Shown here one piece after another: positions 11,877-24,149 of a stretch of 44,982 nt of DNA. The translations under genes were made by a program, and so were the position numbers. Every line of letters starts with the position of its first letter. Position 1 is the first letter of the stretch. Below the pieces are notes generated by a model. The model saw only the letters and a list, made by a program, of their open reading frames with translations. It did no database searches and was not told the DNA's origin. Origin of the DNA: Hyphochytrium catenoides (Eukaryota > Sar > Hyphochytriomycetes > Hyphochytriales > Hyphochytriaceae); contig FLMG01004533.1 of the NCBI GenBank assembly GCA_900088475.1, positions 1-44,982 on the forward strand. Direction: 5' to 3'.

Positions 11877-12913
11877 TAGGTCTATTGCCCATCTAACGAT
11901 TATGTATATATATATATATATATTAGGGCCATCTCGTGGTGACTCGATAGTGCATCCTCATAGCTCAACGACGACCAAACCTTCTTTTGCTATCAGCCGA
12001 CGGCTAGACTGTACAGAATATCCAGATGTTCTGTGCAACGAGAGAGTGAGAGAGGTGTATCAGAGCTCTGACTGGTCGAGGCAACTGGACAGAGCCTAGT
12101 CGAAAACAAGTTAAAGCGCAGGCCCGACGACAAAGAAGGTCAAGAGACGAGAAGACTTGGTCGCTAGATCTCATAACGACCAAGTGAAGAAAGGGGATAC
12201 CCTGAAGAAGAGAGAAAGGGAAGAAAGGGGAGAGAGGAGGAGGAGAGAGAGAGCTGAGAGTGAGGATGAGGAGGTAACGGTTCCCATCACTGCAGACCTC
12301 CCCTTGGAGCTCAGTGGTGATGTTGGTTGGTGGGCGGGGAAGGGTGGCAAGTGTTCTGATGCCAGTCGAACAAGGGAAACTGTTCATAGGTTTGATGTGT
12401 CTCTCAGGCTGTCTCCGGCCTGGCCCGCTTTGACGCTCCCTCTCTCTCCCTGTTCATTGCTTGTTGCGGCTGCTCTATCTCCGCAGCGCGCTTTCGCTCG
12501 TCCTCCCCTCTTCGGCTCTCTATCTTGGTAGAGTGCTGCCTTTCTCCTGTCCGTCGTCGTGGGCTTTCTTGCGCCTAAGTGGCTGTTCGTGGCTCTTTGC
12601 TTAACTGTGTCTACTCTTGGCCTTCTTTATTTGTCCTCCTCTCAGTGTTCGCAGTCCTTACAGTTCTGAGCGACGTTCCTGCTCTTGTCGCAGCTGTAAC
12701 CTCAGTCCTTAAAGCGTGGCATCCCTTGTCCAGAAGGTATCTGCACGGGAGACAGAGGAGATACTAAGGAAGGGACATAAAGAAGACGCCATATTCCTCT
12801 ACTCAAAAGGGAAGACATTGATAGCCTGGATATCGTAGTTTAAGGAGTGTCCGAGACTGTTCTCACAGAACAAGGATTGTTCTAGACTAAAGGACAGCCC
12901 GCTTACAGGAACG
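11877..12913. other. Intergenic region between the Tudor-array and DBP10 genes
   Basis: About 1 kb. It starts with a TA microsatellite. Around 12170-12280 there is a purine-rich stretch whose plus-strand frame reads as a Lys/Arg/Glu-rich segment, but that frame has no ATG start and no domain. A pyrimidine-rich stretch follows. The last part should hold the DBP10 promoter and 5' UTR. I found no gene I can support. Confidence 0.45.
11905..11922. repeat. (TA)9 microsatellite
   Basis: Nine uninterrupted TA units lie 28 bases after the stop codon of the Tudor-array gene, probably within its 3' UTR or just beyond it. Confidence 0.9.
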
Positions 12914-15900
12914 ATGGGTACCTCCAAGAAAGGCAAGCCCAAGGGCAATGCAAAGGGCAGTGCCAAGTCGGGTGGCTTTCAATCCCTAGGATTGAGCAAA
13001 GAAGTCTTTCGAGCGGTGATGAAGATGGGATATAGTGTGCCAACGCCGATTCAAAGAAAGGCATTGCCTCTGGCTATGGCAGGAAGAGACGTCGTGGCAA
13101 TGGCAAGGACAGGTGGGAAAGAGCATTGATAGTCTGTCTTTTGAGTATTTCTTCTTGGCGCTATAGCTCTCGTTATCTTCTTCCTAAGTATTCCTTCCGC
13201 ATTGTCATCCGTTCGAGACTCTGGTATCTGGACCTGCGGCTTCCGACCTGTCCTTTGCTGCTCTATTTGGCGCTCTTTCCGCTTTCAGTTCTTTTGTGAA
13301 GCCTCAGTCCTGCCGACTCTTTTCTTCTTGAGAACCACCTCGTCCCTCCCTCTCCGCCTACATGTCGTCGTTGCTCCCTAATCTGCTGGTGTCCAACAAT
13401 GACAGGCTACTCGTCCTTTTCTAACGCCCTTCTTCTCTCTCCTTCCATCGCTGGATGGTAATTGCACTTGATTATAGGTTCGGGAAAGACAGCAGCTTTT
13501 ATTATTCCCATGCTGGAGCGACTGAAGTCCCACTCGGCCAAGGTTGGCGCTCGAGCGCTTGTTCTTTCTCCCACAAGAGAGCTCGCCTTGCAGACGCTGC
13601 GGTTTACTAAGCAACTGGGCAAGTTCATGGATCTCAAGAGCAGCCTCATTGTTGGAGGAGACAGCATGGAGCAGCAGGTACTTTGTGCGACTATCTCAAT
13701 GTTGTCGGTAGCGCCGTCTGAAGCGTTTATGGATCTCTTTTTCCTCAAGTTCGATTCGTTAGCCTCCAATCCGGATATTCTTATAGCTACACCCGGGCGT
13801 CTGGCGCACCACCTGAACGAAGTCCCGGACTTCAACCTGAAGTCCGTAGAGTTCCTGGTGTTCGATGAGGCAGATCGGCTGTTCGAAATGGGCTTCCAAG
13901 AGCAAATCAATGAGATCATAAGAGGGATATCTGAGAATCGCCAGGTACCATGAGGACGAAGTCCACTGGACCCCAATGTGTTCCTTGTTGTCTGTGATTC
14001 CACCGATTTTCTCTTTCTTCTATGTCCCTCACAATTCGTCTTTTCCGAGTAGACTTTGCTTTTTTCAGCCACAATGCCGAAAGTATTGGTGTCATTTGCA
14101 CGCGCCGGGCTGAGGGACCCAGAGCTGATCCGTCTTGACACTGACACGAAGATATCTGAGAACCTGAAGGTACGTCCATTCTTCCAGCCAAGCCAAATGT
14201 GTCGCCCTTCGCTATGACACTCGAACTCTCGTATCTTCTCTTTCGTCTTATCGGTGTTCCCTGTGTCTGCACCTCTACGACTCAGCGTTTTCCCTCGTCC
14301 CTCTCTTGGCCTACCAAAAGTACTTTTCTTTCAGGCAGGCCGTCCCTTGCCTGTTTATGTAATCTTTAGCAGTTGAGTGTTTCTTATGAGCAAATGTTAA
14401 GACTTCAGTTTACCTGCTATGTACCACGGCTTCTGTATCCTCAATGAGTGTGGGAAGCATTGCATTTGTTTATGACATGTCCGATGACTTTGTAGATGGC
14501 GTTCTTTACTGTCCGAAGCACAGATAAAGCTGCTGCATTCCTCTACCTGATCCGAGAGATCATTACAAGGCAGGAGCTAACTATCGTGTTCGCGGCAACC
14601 AAGCACCATGTGGAATTCCTCCACGAACTTTTGAAAGCGGTACGCTGTCCTTGGAACTCGCCATCTGCCCCAAGGGGTTTTCCGTTGCCTAGCCACTGGG
14701 CTAGCAACCTGTTCTTCGGTTTTCGCATCTAGCTATCCTCTTTTCTCATCTGGCACTCTTTACGGCATCACTTGACAGGCAGGAGTTGTTTCATAGATTG
14801 CTATTCTGGGAAAACTCATTGAAGTCGTGCATACTCCTATCCGAACCCAACTCCCTTTTGAACCTAGGCAAACATTGACGCTGCGCCTATCTATGGAGAG
14901 ATGGACCAGTCAGCTAGAAAGATAAACCTGGGCAAATTCCGAGCGAAGAAGACCTCCATTCTCTTGGTGACAGACGTCGCAGCGCGGTAGGCTTTACACA
15001 CATTCTTCAATCCCTTCACCAAAGCTTGTTACAAGGCGTTGGCCCTTCAAACCAAACCTCATGTCCTTTTCCCCATCTCACATCTTTTGTGGCCTTGGTC
15101 TTGTCTATCTATCTTTCGGCGATGTGGAAAACAATAAGACCACCAGCTCTTAGGCGCTGTATTCGCCCATCATCTGACTTTAACCTGTTGCTCTATAACT
15201 CTTTTTAGCGGTATTGATATCCCACTCCTGAACAACGTTGTCAACTACAACTTCCCAGCCACTGCCAAACTCTTTGTTCACAGGGTAAGTGGGCTCCACT
15301 CATCTAAGTCGCATTCTTGCTAACTTTCATCCTTGCAAGAACGCCATCTAACCCATGTTATCCTTTGCCCGACGTTCCATTGACATATTCGTGTCTGTCA
15401 ATCGTAATTGCTCCTCGTGCCCTAAACTGGGCTCGGGCGAATCTTTGATGTCTCTTCTTTGAAATGACGCTTGCGCTCTTCCGATGTCAATGTTTTAGGT
15501 GGGACGAGCGGCACGAGCTGGACGTATGGGCACAGCATTTACCTTTGTTGAGCCTGATGAGGTTTCTTACATGATCGATCTCCATCTCTTTCTGGGTCGG
15601 AGCCTAAGAACCTTGGGGACCAAGAAGTCTAAGCAAAAGACAGAGAGGGAGGAGATGGACCAAAAAAGTGACAGTAAAGAACAAGAACAACCTGCGGGCT
15701 ATAAAGTGACAGACATGAAGCCGGACGACGTCCACTATGGCCGGTTTCCCCAGGTACTTCTACATTGCTTTTTCAATGCTGCGGACCACATTGTCGGGTC
15801 TTCTTCCGTTCTTATGCTGCTATATGGTCTGCTTGGGTCAACTGGTGCTGCTCTTTGCGATGATCTTTCTCTTGCCTTCTTTCCCTAAGGTGATGTGATT

Positions 15901-18046
15901 TGATGTGTAACGCACTACCTCCAACCGCTCAGTCTGTTTTAGACCGAGAGAGCGAGGCCTTTAAGGAAATGGTTAGCACGAGCCACTCGTTATCGTCACT
16001 GATCAAAGTCTGCGAGAATGCCCAGAAGCAGTATGCTAGAACTAGGACTGACCCCTCAAAGCAATCTATAAGGGTATGGTCTCCTCTTTGTCTGTCTATT
16101 ATTTAGTGACCTGACGGTCCTTGTTCTGATCATGGTCATTCTCATCTCACCTCGGGTGAGCAGCGAGCAAAAGAATTGCCAGTGGAGGACGTGCATCCCC
16201 TTCTTCTCGAAGCCGCGGCGGAGGACCAGGAAAAGACTTCGTACTTGAGCCTTCTTCGGAGTTTCAGACCACAAAACACCATCTTTGAGGTAACCTGTGG
16301 CAAATAGAGTGATCTGTAGTTGCTAGTAGAAGAGAAGAGGTTTGGAGCGACTCTTGATGTTCATACCTACCGAAAAGTACTTCATCCAAGGGAAGTCTCA
16401 TCACTCGGCTTCCTTGCATGACAAGAGTCTATGCTCTGCTTACCTTTTGACCTGTTTAGGTATCCACAGGACCCGCTAACCAAGCTAAGAAAGATAGTGT
16501 CAAAGTACAAATGATGAAAGCAAAGAGGCGACAACATGATGGAATTATCCAGTATAGGAGTGAGAAGAGGCAGAGGAAGGAAGAAGAGGAACTGACAACA
16601 GAAGACGCAAGGAACAATTCGAACGTTGACGATGAAGGGACCTTTGAGGTAGCAGTAGAGCATTCGGATGATCCTTCAAGCGCCACGGGCCATGGTGCGA
16701 CGAATGAGCCCAAGAAAGAGAAGGTCTATCTGTCTAAAGCAGATCGGAAAAAATTGAAGAAGGGGCTAGCTAAGAAGGAAGAGTTGATCGAGAAGAAACG
16801 ACAGTAAGAACCGAACTCTGACTCTAACGCTCCGAGAGCCACGATTTGGTCCTCTTCCCCATTTCTTCCTATACGTTTGTCTTTTGGGGCCGTATGTTCT
16901 AGAATCGTGGGAAACCTCGTTTTACAGCTGACTTTTCCTCGCGCAATTTTCCATTATAAGGCACCCTGAACACCATTCCGAGAAGACAACTTTCCGCGAT
17001 GAGGACAACTTTATTAGTCTAGAGAAGAATGGCACTGAGAACTCTCAGGTACACATACTTTTGCTCTCTCCCTAGGTCTTTCGCTCAGAGTTTCCCTTTC
17101 GTGGCGAAGTCTGCAGTCTTTTCTTCTTCCAAAATGTCTCTCTGAAGCTAGCTCCCTCTATTTCATGCCCTTGTCTAGTATCGTCCGGCGCTGTGGTCTT
17201 GGGTTTGATCCTTAAGTCTTGTACACTAGCTGACGTCTTTCTTTCCATAGCTACTACAGGAGGAAAGCTCTAAACTTAGCATTGAGACTCGTCTGGAGGA
17301 AGCCGTCCTTGACCTCATTCCAGAGGATGTCCGAGAGATGAATGAGAAGAGAAGAGTCATGCACTGGGACAAAAGAAAGAGGAAATACGTGCAAATGACT
17401 GTTGGGGAACTGAAGAGAGGAGAAAAGGGCGAGCGCGGAGGAAAGAAACAGAGACTTGAGAATGGGCAGAAGGTGAAGGAACTTAAGGCCGGACAGCTTT
17501 ACAAGAAGTGGCAAGAGAAGAACCACAGAAAGATTGCTAGAGAAGGATTGGACGAGGTATTACTTCGCTTGACTGCTAAACTCGCTCTTAAGTCCCGCCT
17601 TAGCTCTTTCACACTCTCTTTGCCCATGTCATGCTTTAGCTCTTCATTCTCTCTTTGCCCGATTCGTGCTCCCACTTGGCTTGACTTTCGGTCCAACTTC
17701 TCTGTCCTCTACTTTTCACTGTACGCATCACCACTGATCCCTTTCCTGCTTGCCTGTTACGCTCTCCCTCTTCTTCTCCTTCTTTGCCCATCAGGAGCCA
17801 GAAGATGTCTCGATTGACAAGCCTTCGATGAAGGCGAATAGGAAGGTGAAGGATGAGCTAAAGAGCGAGTCGGTTATCAGGAAGGAGCAAAAGAAGAAAG
17901 AGAAGTTGAGGGAGAAGCATGGTAGGCACAAGAAAGGCAAAGGCGGAGAGAAGAGGGGCCCAACTGGAGGGAGTGCGACTAAAAAGAAGAAGGCGCCAAA
18001 GTTTAATGGGGCGAGGAGTCGGAGTAAAATGATTGTTAGAAAGTAA
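12914..18046 (+). CDS. DBP10: DEAD-box ATP-dependent RNA helicase of the DBP10/DDX54 family, 14 exons
   Basis: Nucleolar helicase needed for 60S ribosomal subunit assembly in yeast. Exons 12914-13112, 13478-13677, 13750-13944, 14053-14169, 14496-14639, 14868-14986, 15209-15284, 15499-15753, 15933-16073, 16164-16289, 16460-16803, 16961-17048, 17251-17556 and 17795-18046 give 853 aa. Motifs in order are the Q motif with [14 protein letters not shown], motif I ARTGSGKT (its GSG is split by intron 1), [25 protein letters not shown] (172-175), SAT (about 203-205), [15 protein letters not shown], and [11 protein letters not shown] from about 349. The C-terminal half carries the DBP10CT-type segment ([10 protein letters not shown], then FRDEDNFI, then a Lys-rich region with [10 protein letters not shown]), which separates this family from other DEAD-box proteins. 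The end is strongly basic, as expected for a nucleolar protein. Intron 2 (72 bases) keeps the frame open if retained. Confidence 0.95.
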
Positions 18047-19266
18047 GGTGACGCTCTTTTTCATCACTTTCACCCCGTGGAGGTAACGTAATGAACATAT
18101 TTATGATCCTTATTGGCTGGGCGAACAGGGGTAGGCTCAATGCTCGCTCCTTTGCGGAGAGTCATGCTTGGAAACGGGATGCGCCCTGATAGTGCTAGCT
18201 GGCATGGGATGCGTCCAAAAAGTGCTAGCGACACCTTTGTGCAGATAAGTAATGAAGGTTACGGTCGTCTTTGTCTGGATGAGACATCTATGCTTGCCAC
18301 CGTGGCGATGGACATTCCCTTTGTCTCAATCAGGCAGCGACCAAAAGAGTAAAATAGTACCCAAGTGAGCCTCACGATCCAAGCTCCAGCTCATGCTTTT
18401 TGAGTGCTTTCAATGGCTGAAAGGCGGCTCCAGCGTGGTACTCGGGCATCGGTAGCCCTTACCTCTAATGGGCCCACATCGTCCAGTTAGTCTCTCGCTC
18501 ATCAGCACTCAGCACCTCCTTTGGCTCCATCACTTTTCTATGATGACGGGTGGCTCTTTGTGAAATCTTTCTGCAAACATAGTGGAATAAGCTTCAGAAG
18601 TGTTAGAGGCGCTACCACTAGGTTCATGAGGGAATGTTTCAATGTTACCTTTTGAAAGAAATGAAGCTTTTGAACATTCTGATATGTAACGGACGGCCTT
18701 GGTGCGAGTGATAGCGGAGAAGGAGAAGCGAAGATTAAGGAGGAGGGTGAGGAGGAGGAGGAGCTGAGCAACAAAGCACGGTAGGCACGTCAAGGGAATG
18801 GCAGGAGAGGCCAATGAAAGACAGTGGAAGACTGGAAAGTGCAGAGAAGGAATAACGAGGGAAGAGAAGAGATACCACAAAGTGAAGGGAGCGAGAGCAA
18901 ACACGACTTGAGGACAACCAGAGTTGAACTCCTTAGGCTACGGTAGGCGGGATAGTTCTATGTCTATAGTTAGGTACGATGGGGAGGAGTTGAACAAGAC
19001 CGACCAGCAGATCCGCGGCACCCACCAATCGCTTCAATCAACTACACGGGCGACGTAGCGCTGTGACCTCAGGGATCCACGTTATAAGCTCGCATTGGAG
19101 CTAGGACTCCTTTTGTAGGTTGATTGTTGGACTGGCATACATTTCCCTTCTCAAAGCACTGAGAGCCTTCAAGGCTGACTCAAAATAAGAGAGCAAGGTT
19201 CCAGGTGAAACCTGTATGCAGCACGCTGGACTCTAAGTACCGCATTGCTGCGGCGCCACCAAGAAT
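18047..19266. other. Intergenic region between the DBP10 and EF-hand genes
   Basis: About 1.2 kb between two plus-strand genes. A short plus-strand frame near 18113-18352 contains two similar GMRP-x-SAS units, and a minus-strand frame at 18530-18904 is leucine-rich only because it lies opposite a purine tract. Neither has a credible start, domain or splice pattern. No RNA gene was recognised. Confidence 0.45.
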
Positions 19267-20389
19267 ATGTCTTTCCGTCCCGAGGAGCCTATCGGCATCA
19301 CGCCTGCGGTAGTACTGTCCGTCCGAGGTGACTTGTTTCCTAAGCCTAACCATCTCATATGTATTAGGAGGAGAAGGAGCTTCGTCGCGTATATACTCAC
19401 TTGTGCAACTACCTGCCCAAGAGCAAACTCTTTGCTGCGATGAAGCCTTATTTAGATAGAAATACCACCATCATCACTCACAAAAAGAACCCTGAGGTAA
19501 GCATGAAGAGTAGAGACCTCGTTACGGTTCGCGGATGCATCGGGGTATTCTTGTTATCAATACTGACTTCATTCTTCTGGGGACTTCTATGTCGCACCTC
19601 AAGGCTGTCAAAGTTTTTGACTCACGTGGCGTCGTCATGACTGAGGAAGATATCGAGATTGAATTCCTTCAGATTACTGCAGAAATAGAGGCGTTAAAAA
19701 AGAAGGTGCGCCAGCAAAGAGTATATTAGATAAATGTGGATGTTTGATAAGAAGCTTATCGTGTTCCACATCAGATCCAAGAGTACAACGATGACCCGAC
19801 GGCTAAGGTTCATCCAGCTGATCTCAATGAGGCACTAAAGTCCCTCGGCAAGAAGTGCTCTAGGGTAAGAGGTCAAACGGACTCTGTTGGTGCCAGGCTT
19901 TCATCACTTCGATCTCTAGCTCACATGTTGATGTCTCCACGGATAGAAGGAGATTGAAGAGATGATCTGGGAAGTTGACGAGAATCTGGACGGCTGTGTT
20001 GATTGGGACGAGTTCCGCCTTATGTACAATAGGAACGTCACAGACCTCACCAACTTGGAGCCCAATCAGCTCTTCAACATTACCCAGTTCCTGACGTATG
20101 ACAAGGACTTCCGCGGTCGGGTAACAGGTAAGATTATAACAGCTTGTAGCCGTGTCCTGGCTTCATGATATTGACACAGTCGTTTATAGTGGATGATACC
20201 ATGAGCATGCTTTATGCCAGGTATGGGCGCGACAAGTTGGAATCAAAGGTGAAAGAAATGTTCGGTCATGATCTTGGCAATTCCAACGGAGATAAGGACC
20301 TGAGCTTTATGGAGTACTTGGAGGCTGTTAATAAGAAAGAGCTGCAAAAGCGCCAGGAATTGAAGTTGAAGGCGAAGAAGAAAACCTGA
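19267..20389 (+). CDS. EF-hand calcium-binding protein, 6 exons
   Basis: Exons 19267-19308, 19368-19496, 19604-19705, 19775-19864, 19947-20127 and 20190-20389 join in frame to 247 aa. An N-terminal helical region with coiled-coil character (about 58-95) precedes one canonical EF-hand loop at 132-143 (DENLDGCVDWDE). A degenerate second loop follows at about 173-184 (DKDFRGRVTVDD), then a third weak one, and the C-terminus is lysine-rich. The pattern KEIEEMIWEVDENLDGCVDW resembles a calmodulin-like family seen in flagellated protists, including apicomplexans, kinetoplastids and ciliates. A flagellar or cytoskeletal role is therefore possible but is only inference. The acceptor before exon 3 has a weak pyrimidine tract and is chosen because it is the only AG giving the right frame. 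The 3' end converges with the next gene, with about 65 bases between the stop codons. Confidence 0.85.
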
Positions 20390-20454
20390 TGTAATGGAGG
20401 GCTTTAGTTAAAAGTCAACGGTGATCACCTCTGCATTTCCATTACGAGGTCATC

Positions 20455-22838
20455 CTAAATAGACACATCGTCTCCAGAAGCGTTGTCGATAGCTATCGTT
20501 CGCTCTAAGGCATCGATACCTCTTAATAAAGGCGTAGGGTCATAGGGGAGGAGGTGCTTTCGCTGCAGTCGCTCTAGAGTCAGAGAGAGTCTTACTAGGG
20601 TTGCAAGTAAAGCATCGATGGAGACAGAGGGCAGGATGGCATGAATCTGACGGCATTTTGGCCAATAAGCTACAAGAAAGCGCAGATAGCGCGTAAAGTA
20701 CTCTAAGAAGCAGGTCTCGTTCGATGTCAGTAGATCCAAAAGCACCAGGTGATCATGATCGATGGACTTCAGAAAGAGAAGAAAGTGTATGTGGGGGTGG
20801 AAGCCATTGACATCGGAGATATCACTGTTGGATATCACCCGTACAAGCTCTTGGACGTCCGCCGGCAATTGGGGTGTCTACGAAAAGGTTGCACCTTCAT
20901 CAATCTTCATAGCGACGGTGTACTCAAAGAATCGGTCACGACTTACCTGAGGGCTAATGCTCAGCTGAACAGCTCTAAGAGAGTCGTACATGAAGTCGAT
21001 TAACTCATCATCTTGTTCTGCGAAAAGTGACATTAGCTGGGACGCCATCGTTTGGGCCTGCAAACTCTTTGCACTTTGCCAAGCTCCGATAATGGACACG
21101 ATGTCGTCACGACGACGTCGGTAGGATGCGGGATCCGTAAGCCGTGTTACGGCTGTAGAGGCCTTCACCGCTAACAGGGCCTTTCTTCTAAGAGCTTTGA
21201 GCATTTTACTGCCGGCATCATATACATTAAGAAAATGATTGGCGCTCGAACTGGGAACTGTGGGTACGTCACCCGAAAGCAGAGTCGATACGAGGTCATC
21301 GCTTCTCAAGGCCAGAATGCGGATTGCTAACCCTACGGCAGGACTAAGCAGATCTTCTGTGTGCAAGAGAGGCGCTTGAGCACATTCATCAGTGATGAAG
21401 GGAGGGGCACATACCTTCTTGTTCTGCGGTCCCTTTCAGAAGCAGGAGACTAAGGTTGATAACTTTGATCTCAACCTCAATGTTACCCCCTCGTAGCAAT
21501 TGCATTAGCGGCTCGGAGTCTGCTGATGTGATGGCGCATATCACGCTTTGAAGAGCGTGTGACCCATGAGTTGTTGCTGCATGCATTGCACAATCGGAGT
21601 TAGAAAGTGGATGGTGGATGGCAAGGAGGTGACCAGGACTTACTACTGTGAAGCTCCTCGGAGGAGGCTTTAATAAAGTGCTTTGCCACGTCTATTGCTA
21701 GGCAGAGGCGTAGAAGTATGGTCGCTTCTGATGGTGCTCGCTCGAGAGTTGAAGCTGGCAGTAGGTTCAGCAGCTGGCCAACCTCAGGCAGAACAGCTCT
21801 AGCTGTGAGGTTGGCAAGCTCTATTATCCCGGGCGCAGACACATTGTGGGTGTTATTACTCACAGTGTCATAGCGCTCAGGATGTGAATCACCTCTCTTT
21901 AGCTTGAGGAGCTCTCGTAGCAGCTCCAGACAGTTATTCGTAATCTTCTCCTCATCCTCTCCTTGCCCATCGTCCTTCGCCTTATCCCCACCCCTAAGGG
22001 GCAGGCTTCCATCAACCAAATGGGCAATAATACTCGCGGCGGTGGTGGAAGAAACTGTGATGATATGCACCAGACAGGAACGAATACATCTTCGGGCAGA
22101 GAAGCCGATAAGCAGGTCATCGTGGCCTAATTGGCGTACCTGTGCCGCGAGAAGTGATTAGACTCACATAGAACTTCTTTATCGAGTTGGCTACCAATGG
22201 CATCAAAAGCTATTCTGACTTACGATGCTCCCATAATTGAACGTTGCTAGGAATTCAATGTGCTTGGCCCTTAAGCCTGGCTTCTCTGACATAGCGGACG
22301 ACATGAGCTCTTTCAATTTTCAATGTTTATAGGTGTATAAGATATAGCACGGAACGACTCACGCTCTAGGTCCAGGCTGAAACCCTGAAAGTACGCTCGC
22401 ACGTAGTTGATTGCTACCAGAAGTACGGCATTCCCTCTGTTTGGCTCAGCAGCCCACACCAGGGCCTGCGCTTAGAAGTAAGTGTACTGCATAAACCTCA
22501 CTCTGAAGATATTTGGTAGTCTCAGTGATACCTCGGATAAGAGTGCGTAGCTACGTAGGAGCCGAGCTTCGTCCAGACCTCTTTGTTTCACCCAGCTAAC
22601 AGCATCTCTTGCAGACCTGAGCCACCAATAATAAGTATTTCGAGAGTCGGCATGAAGCAACATTTTACCCTCACCTCAGTACGGATGACGAAGCAACATC
22701 GGCGCCAGTCAGAAGAAGATCAGTAGTCATCTTCCTATCATCTTGTCTTTTCGGATGCTTTCCAAAGAGTGGTCCTAGGACCGTGTGGCCGGCCTCAAAG
22801 GGAAGTGGCCTGCCATCACAGCTCCCTCCAAAACGCAT
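20455..22838 (-). CDS. Lines (LINS1)-like protein, 8 exons
   Basis: On the minus strand, exons 22838-22675, 22616-22532, 22465-22363, 22309-22224, 22139-21644, 21576-21415, 21356-20947 and 20877-20455 join in frame to 642 aa. Introns are 53 to 84 bases and all GT-AG. The start ATG at 22838 directly follows an in-frame stop. The C-terminus carries the segment that marks the Lines family: HFLLFLKSIDHDHLVLLDLL followed by SNETCFLEYFTRYLRFL. The middle (IGFSARRCIRSCL, and HGSHALQSVICAI with helical surroundings) looks like an armadillo-type helical fold, as described for Lines. Drosophila Lines is a segment-polarity regulator and human LINS1 is linked to cognitive development; the molecular role in protists is unknown. 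The family call rests on the C-terminal motif and the overall order. The exact ends of exons 2 and 3 are the least certain. Confidence 0.75.
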
Positions 22839-23537
22839 CTACGACTTCGGCCATGACCGCTGACACTTCTGCTCATGAAGAAGATGAAGTGGTGCCATGA
22901 TGCCATCAACCTGCGTCCGGAGATTTTCGCAACAGTTATGTATCTCTCAAAAGAATGTTGAGTTTGGGACGAGGGAGCTCTAGGTTACAACCCCAACATG
23001 TAATATGATCGTTATTTCAGCAGCTATGGGTAAAGTTATTGTCGCATTTGTATGAGGAACTGAAGTAATTGTGTCTGATGCCTGCCTCATCGCTCACCCA
23101 GTTCGCGCTACCCTCAATAATGATGCACTGAAGAGATGCTTGGTAATCTAGGACTCTTTCAAGATGGGGAGATGGGGTTATATGAACCCTGCCTTACCTA
23201 TCTCTGTCATAAGAGTAAACAAGGAATATAACTACACGCTTGACGGCAGCGGTTGCCAAACCCAACCTGGTTGAGTCAGCTTACTACTAAACCTCTGTCC
23301 TAGGTAGGAAGCGTCAAAGCAAAGTACGAATAGCGATGCCCACTAGATGGATGATTTAGTCCATGCACGAACTTGTGAAGACTGGCACAATGCTGAGCAG
23401 TAGAGTTCGACCCCCCTTCTTCTCCCTCCTCAATCCTTCGGCCTAATCACAGTCAGACAGCTTTACCGAGGCAGCGGTCAGGAAGCCCGCCGTAAGAGGA
23501 AGCACTGAAGTACCAACCCATCAAATTTTTCAATCCT
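22839..23537. other. Intergenic region between the Lines-like and PX-like genes
   Basis: About 700 bases upstream of the Lines-like gene and downstream of the PX-like gene, both on the minus strand. No open frame of note, repeat or RNA was found. Confidence 0.5.
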
Positions 23538-24149
23538 TCAGGAAGCATCAGCAATATGACCGGAATGCAAATGGTCTTCTTCATCATCTTTTTCTAGCAC
23601 AGTGTCCAATCCGCGGGGTATGAGGACGGCCACGTACCGTACCTCACTTACTCTGCTGTCTACGGTCTTGTCCGCTGCAACTGACAATGCAGGTATAAGC
23701 TTTTGAGGAGAAGATGATGGTCGCCTTTCACTCGTATCTGCACCGTTGATAAAGCTGACGCAGAATCCCACTGCTTCCTTCCAAATCTTGCAGTTTGCTG
23801 TGTGACGGTCTACTCGCCCCGTGATCCGACCGAAAAAAGTGCTAAGGTATCGCTTTACCTCAGGCAGTCTATCTGCCACCACGGCGGACTTTTTCTTCTT
23901 CGCAGACCTAGTCACTGCAGTGTGAGGAATAGGCAAGTTTGCCAAGTAGATTCCCTCAGATATGCAATCCCCGCACCGTGAGAAAATCATATCCAGCTTC
24001 GCCAGCACTCTCTTCCTCAGCCGACTAAAGTCATCGGGAGATCTGTGAACCACCCAAGTCCGCCTCGTTGTTTCATCCCTGAAGACGATGTCGTAGATAA
24101 ACTCATTGAAGCTGACAGCCCTGGCAGAGACCGCTAAGACCATTACCAT
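23538..24149 (-). CDS. Small PX-domain-like protein, single exon
   Basis: A 203-aa frame starts at an ATG at 24149, which is preceded in frame by a stop. Residues about 14-110 resemble a divergent PX (Phox) fold: FNEFIYDIVFRDETTRRTWV is followed by HRSPDDFSRLRKRVLAKL, then a loop with LPIPHT, then RLPEVKRYLSTFF. That order (beta strands with a W-x-V-x-R-S-x-x-D-F pattern, a proline loop, then helices) fits PX domains, which bind phosphoinositides on endosomal membranes. A Lys/Ser basic patch (SAKKKKSAV) sits in the loop region. The C-terminal 60 residues are acidic and unrecognised. The match is by eye and could be wrong. A divergent protein of unknown function is the fallback reading. Confidence 0.6.
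   Translation of the reverse strand: MVMVLAVSARAVSFNEFIYDIVFRDETTRRTWVVHRSPDDFSRLRKRVLAKLDMIFSRCGDCISEGIYLANLPIPHTAVTRSAKKKKSAVVADRLPEVKRYLSTFFGRITGRVDRHTANCKIWKEAVGFCVSFINGADTSERRPSSSPQKLIPALSVAADKTVDSRVSEVRYVAVLIPRGLDTVLEKDDEEDHLHSGHIADAS

Noticed and set aside
12157-12531. Plus-strand Lys/Arg/Glu-rich frame before DBP10
   Set aside because: It starts only at TTG, is driven by a GA-rich stretch and turns into pyrimidine-rich sequence. No domain, and no junction to the DBP10 start was found.
18113-18352. Short plus-strand frame with two similar GMRP-x-SAS units
   Set aside because: There is no ATG start and no neighbours to splice to. The repeat is a small local duplication and is not evidence of a gene.
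18530-18904. Minus-strand leucine-rich frame (124 aa)
   Set aside because: It lies opposite a purine tract and resembles a membrane protein only by composition. It has no homology or splice evidence.
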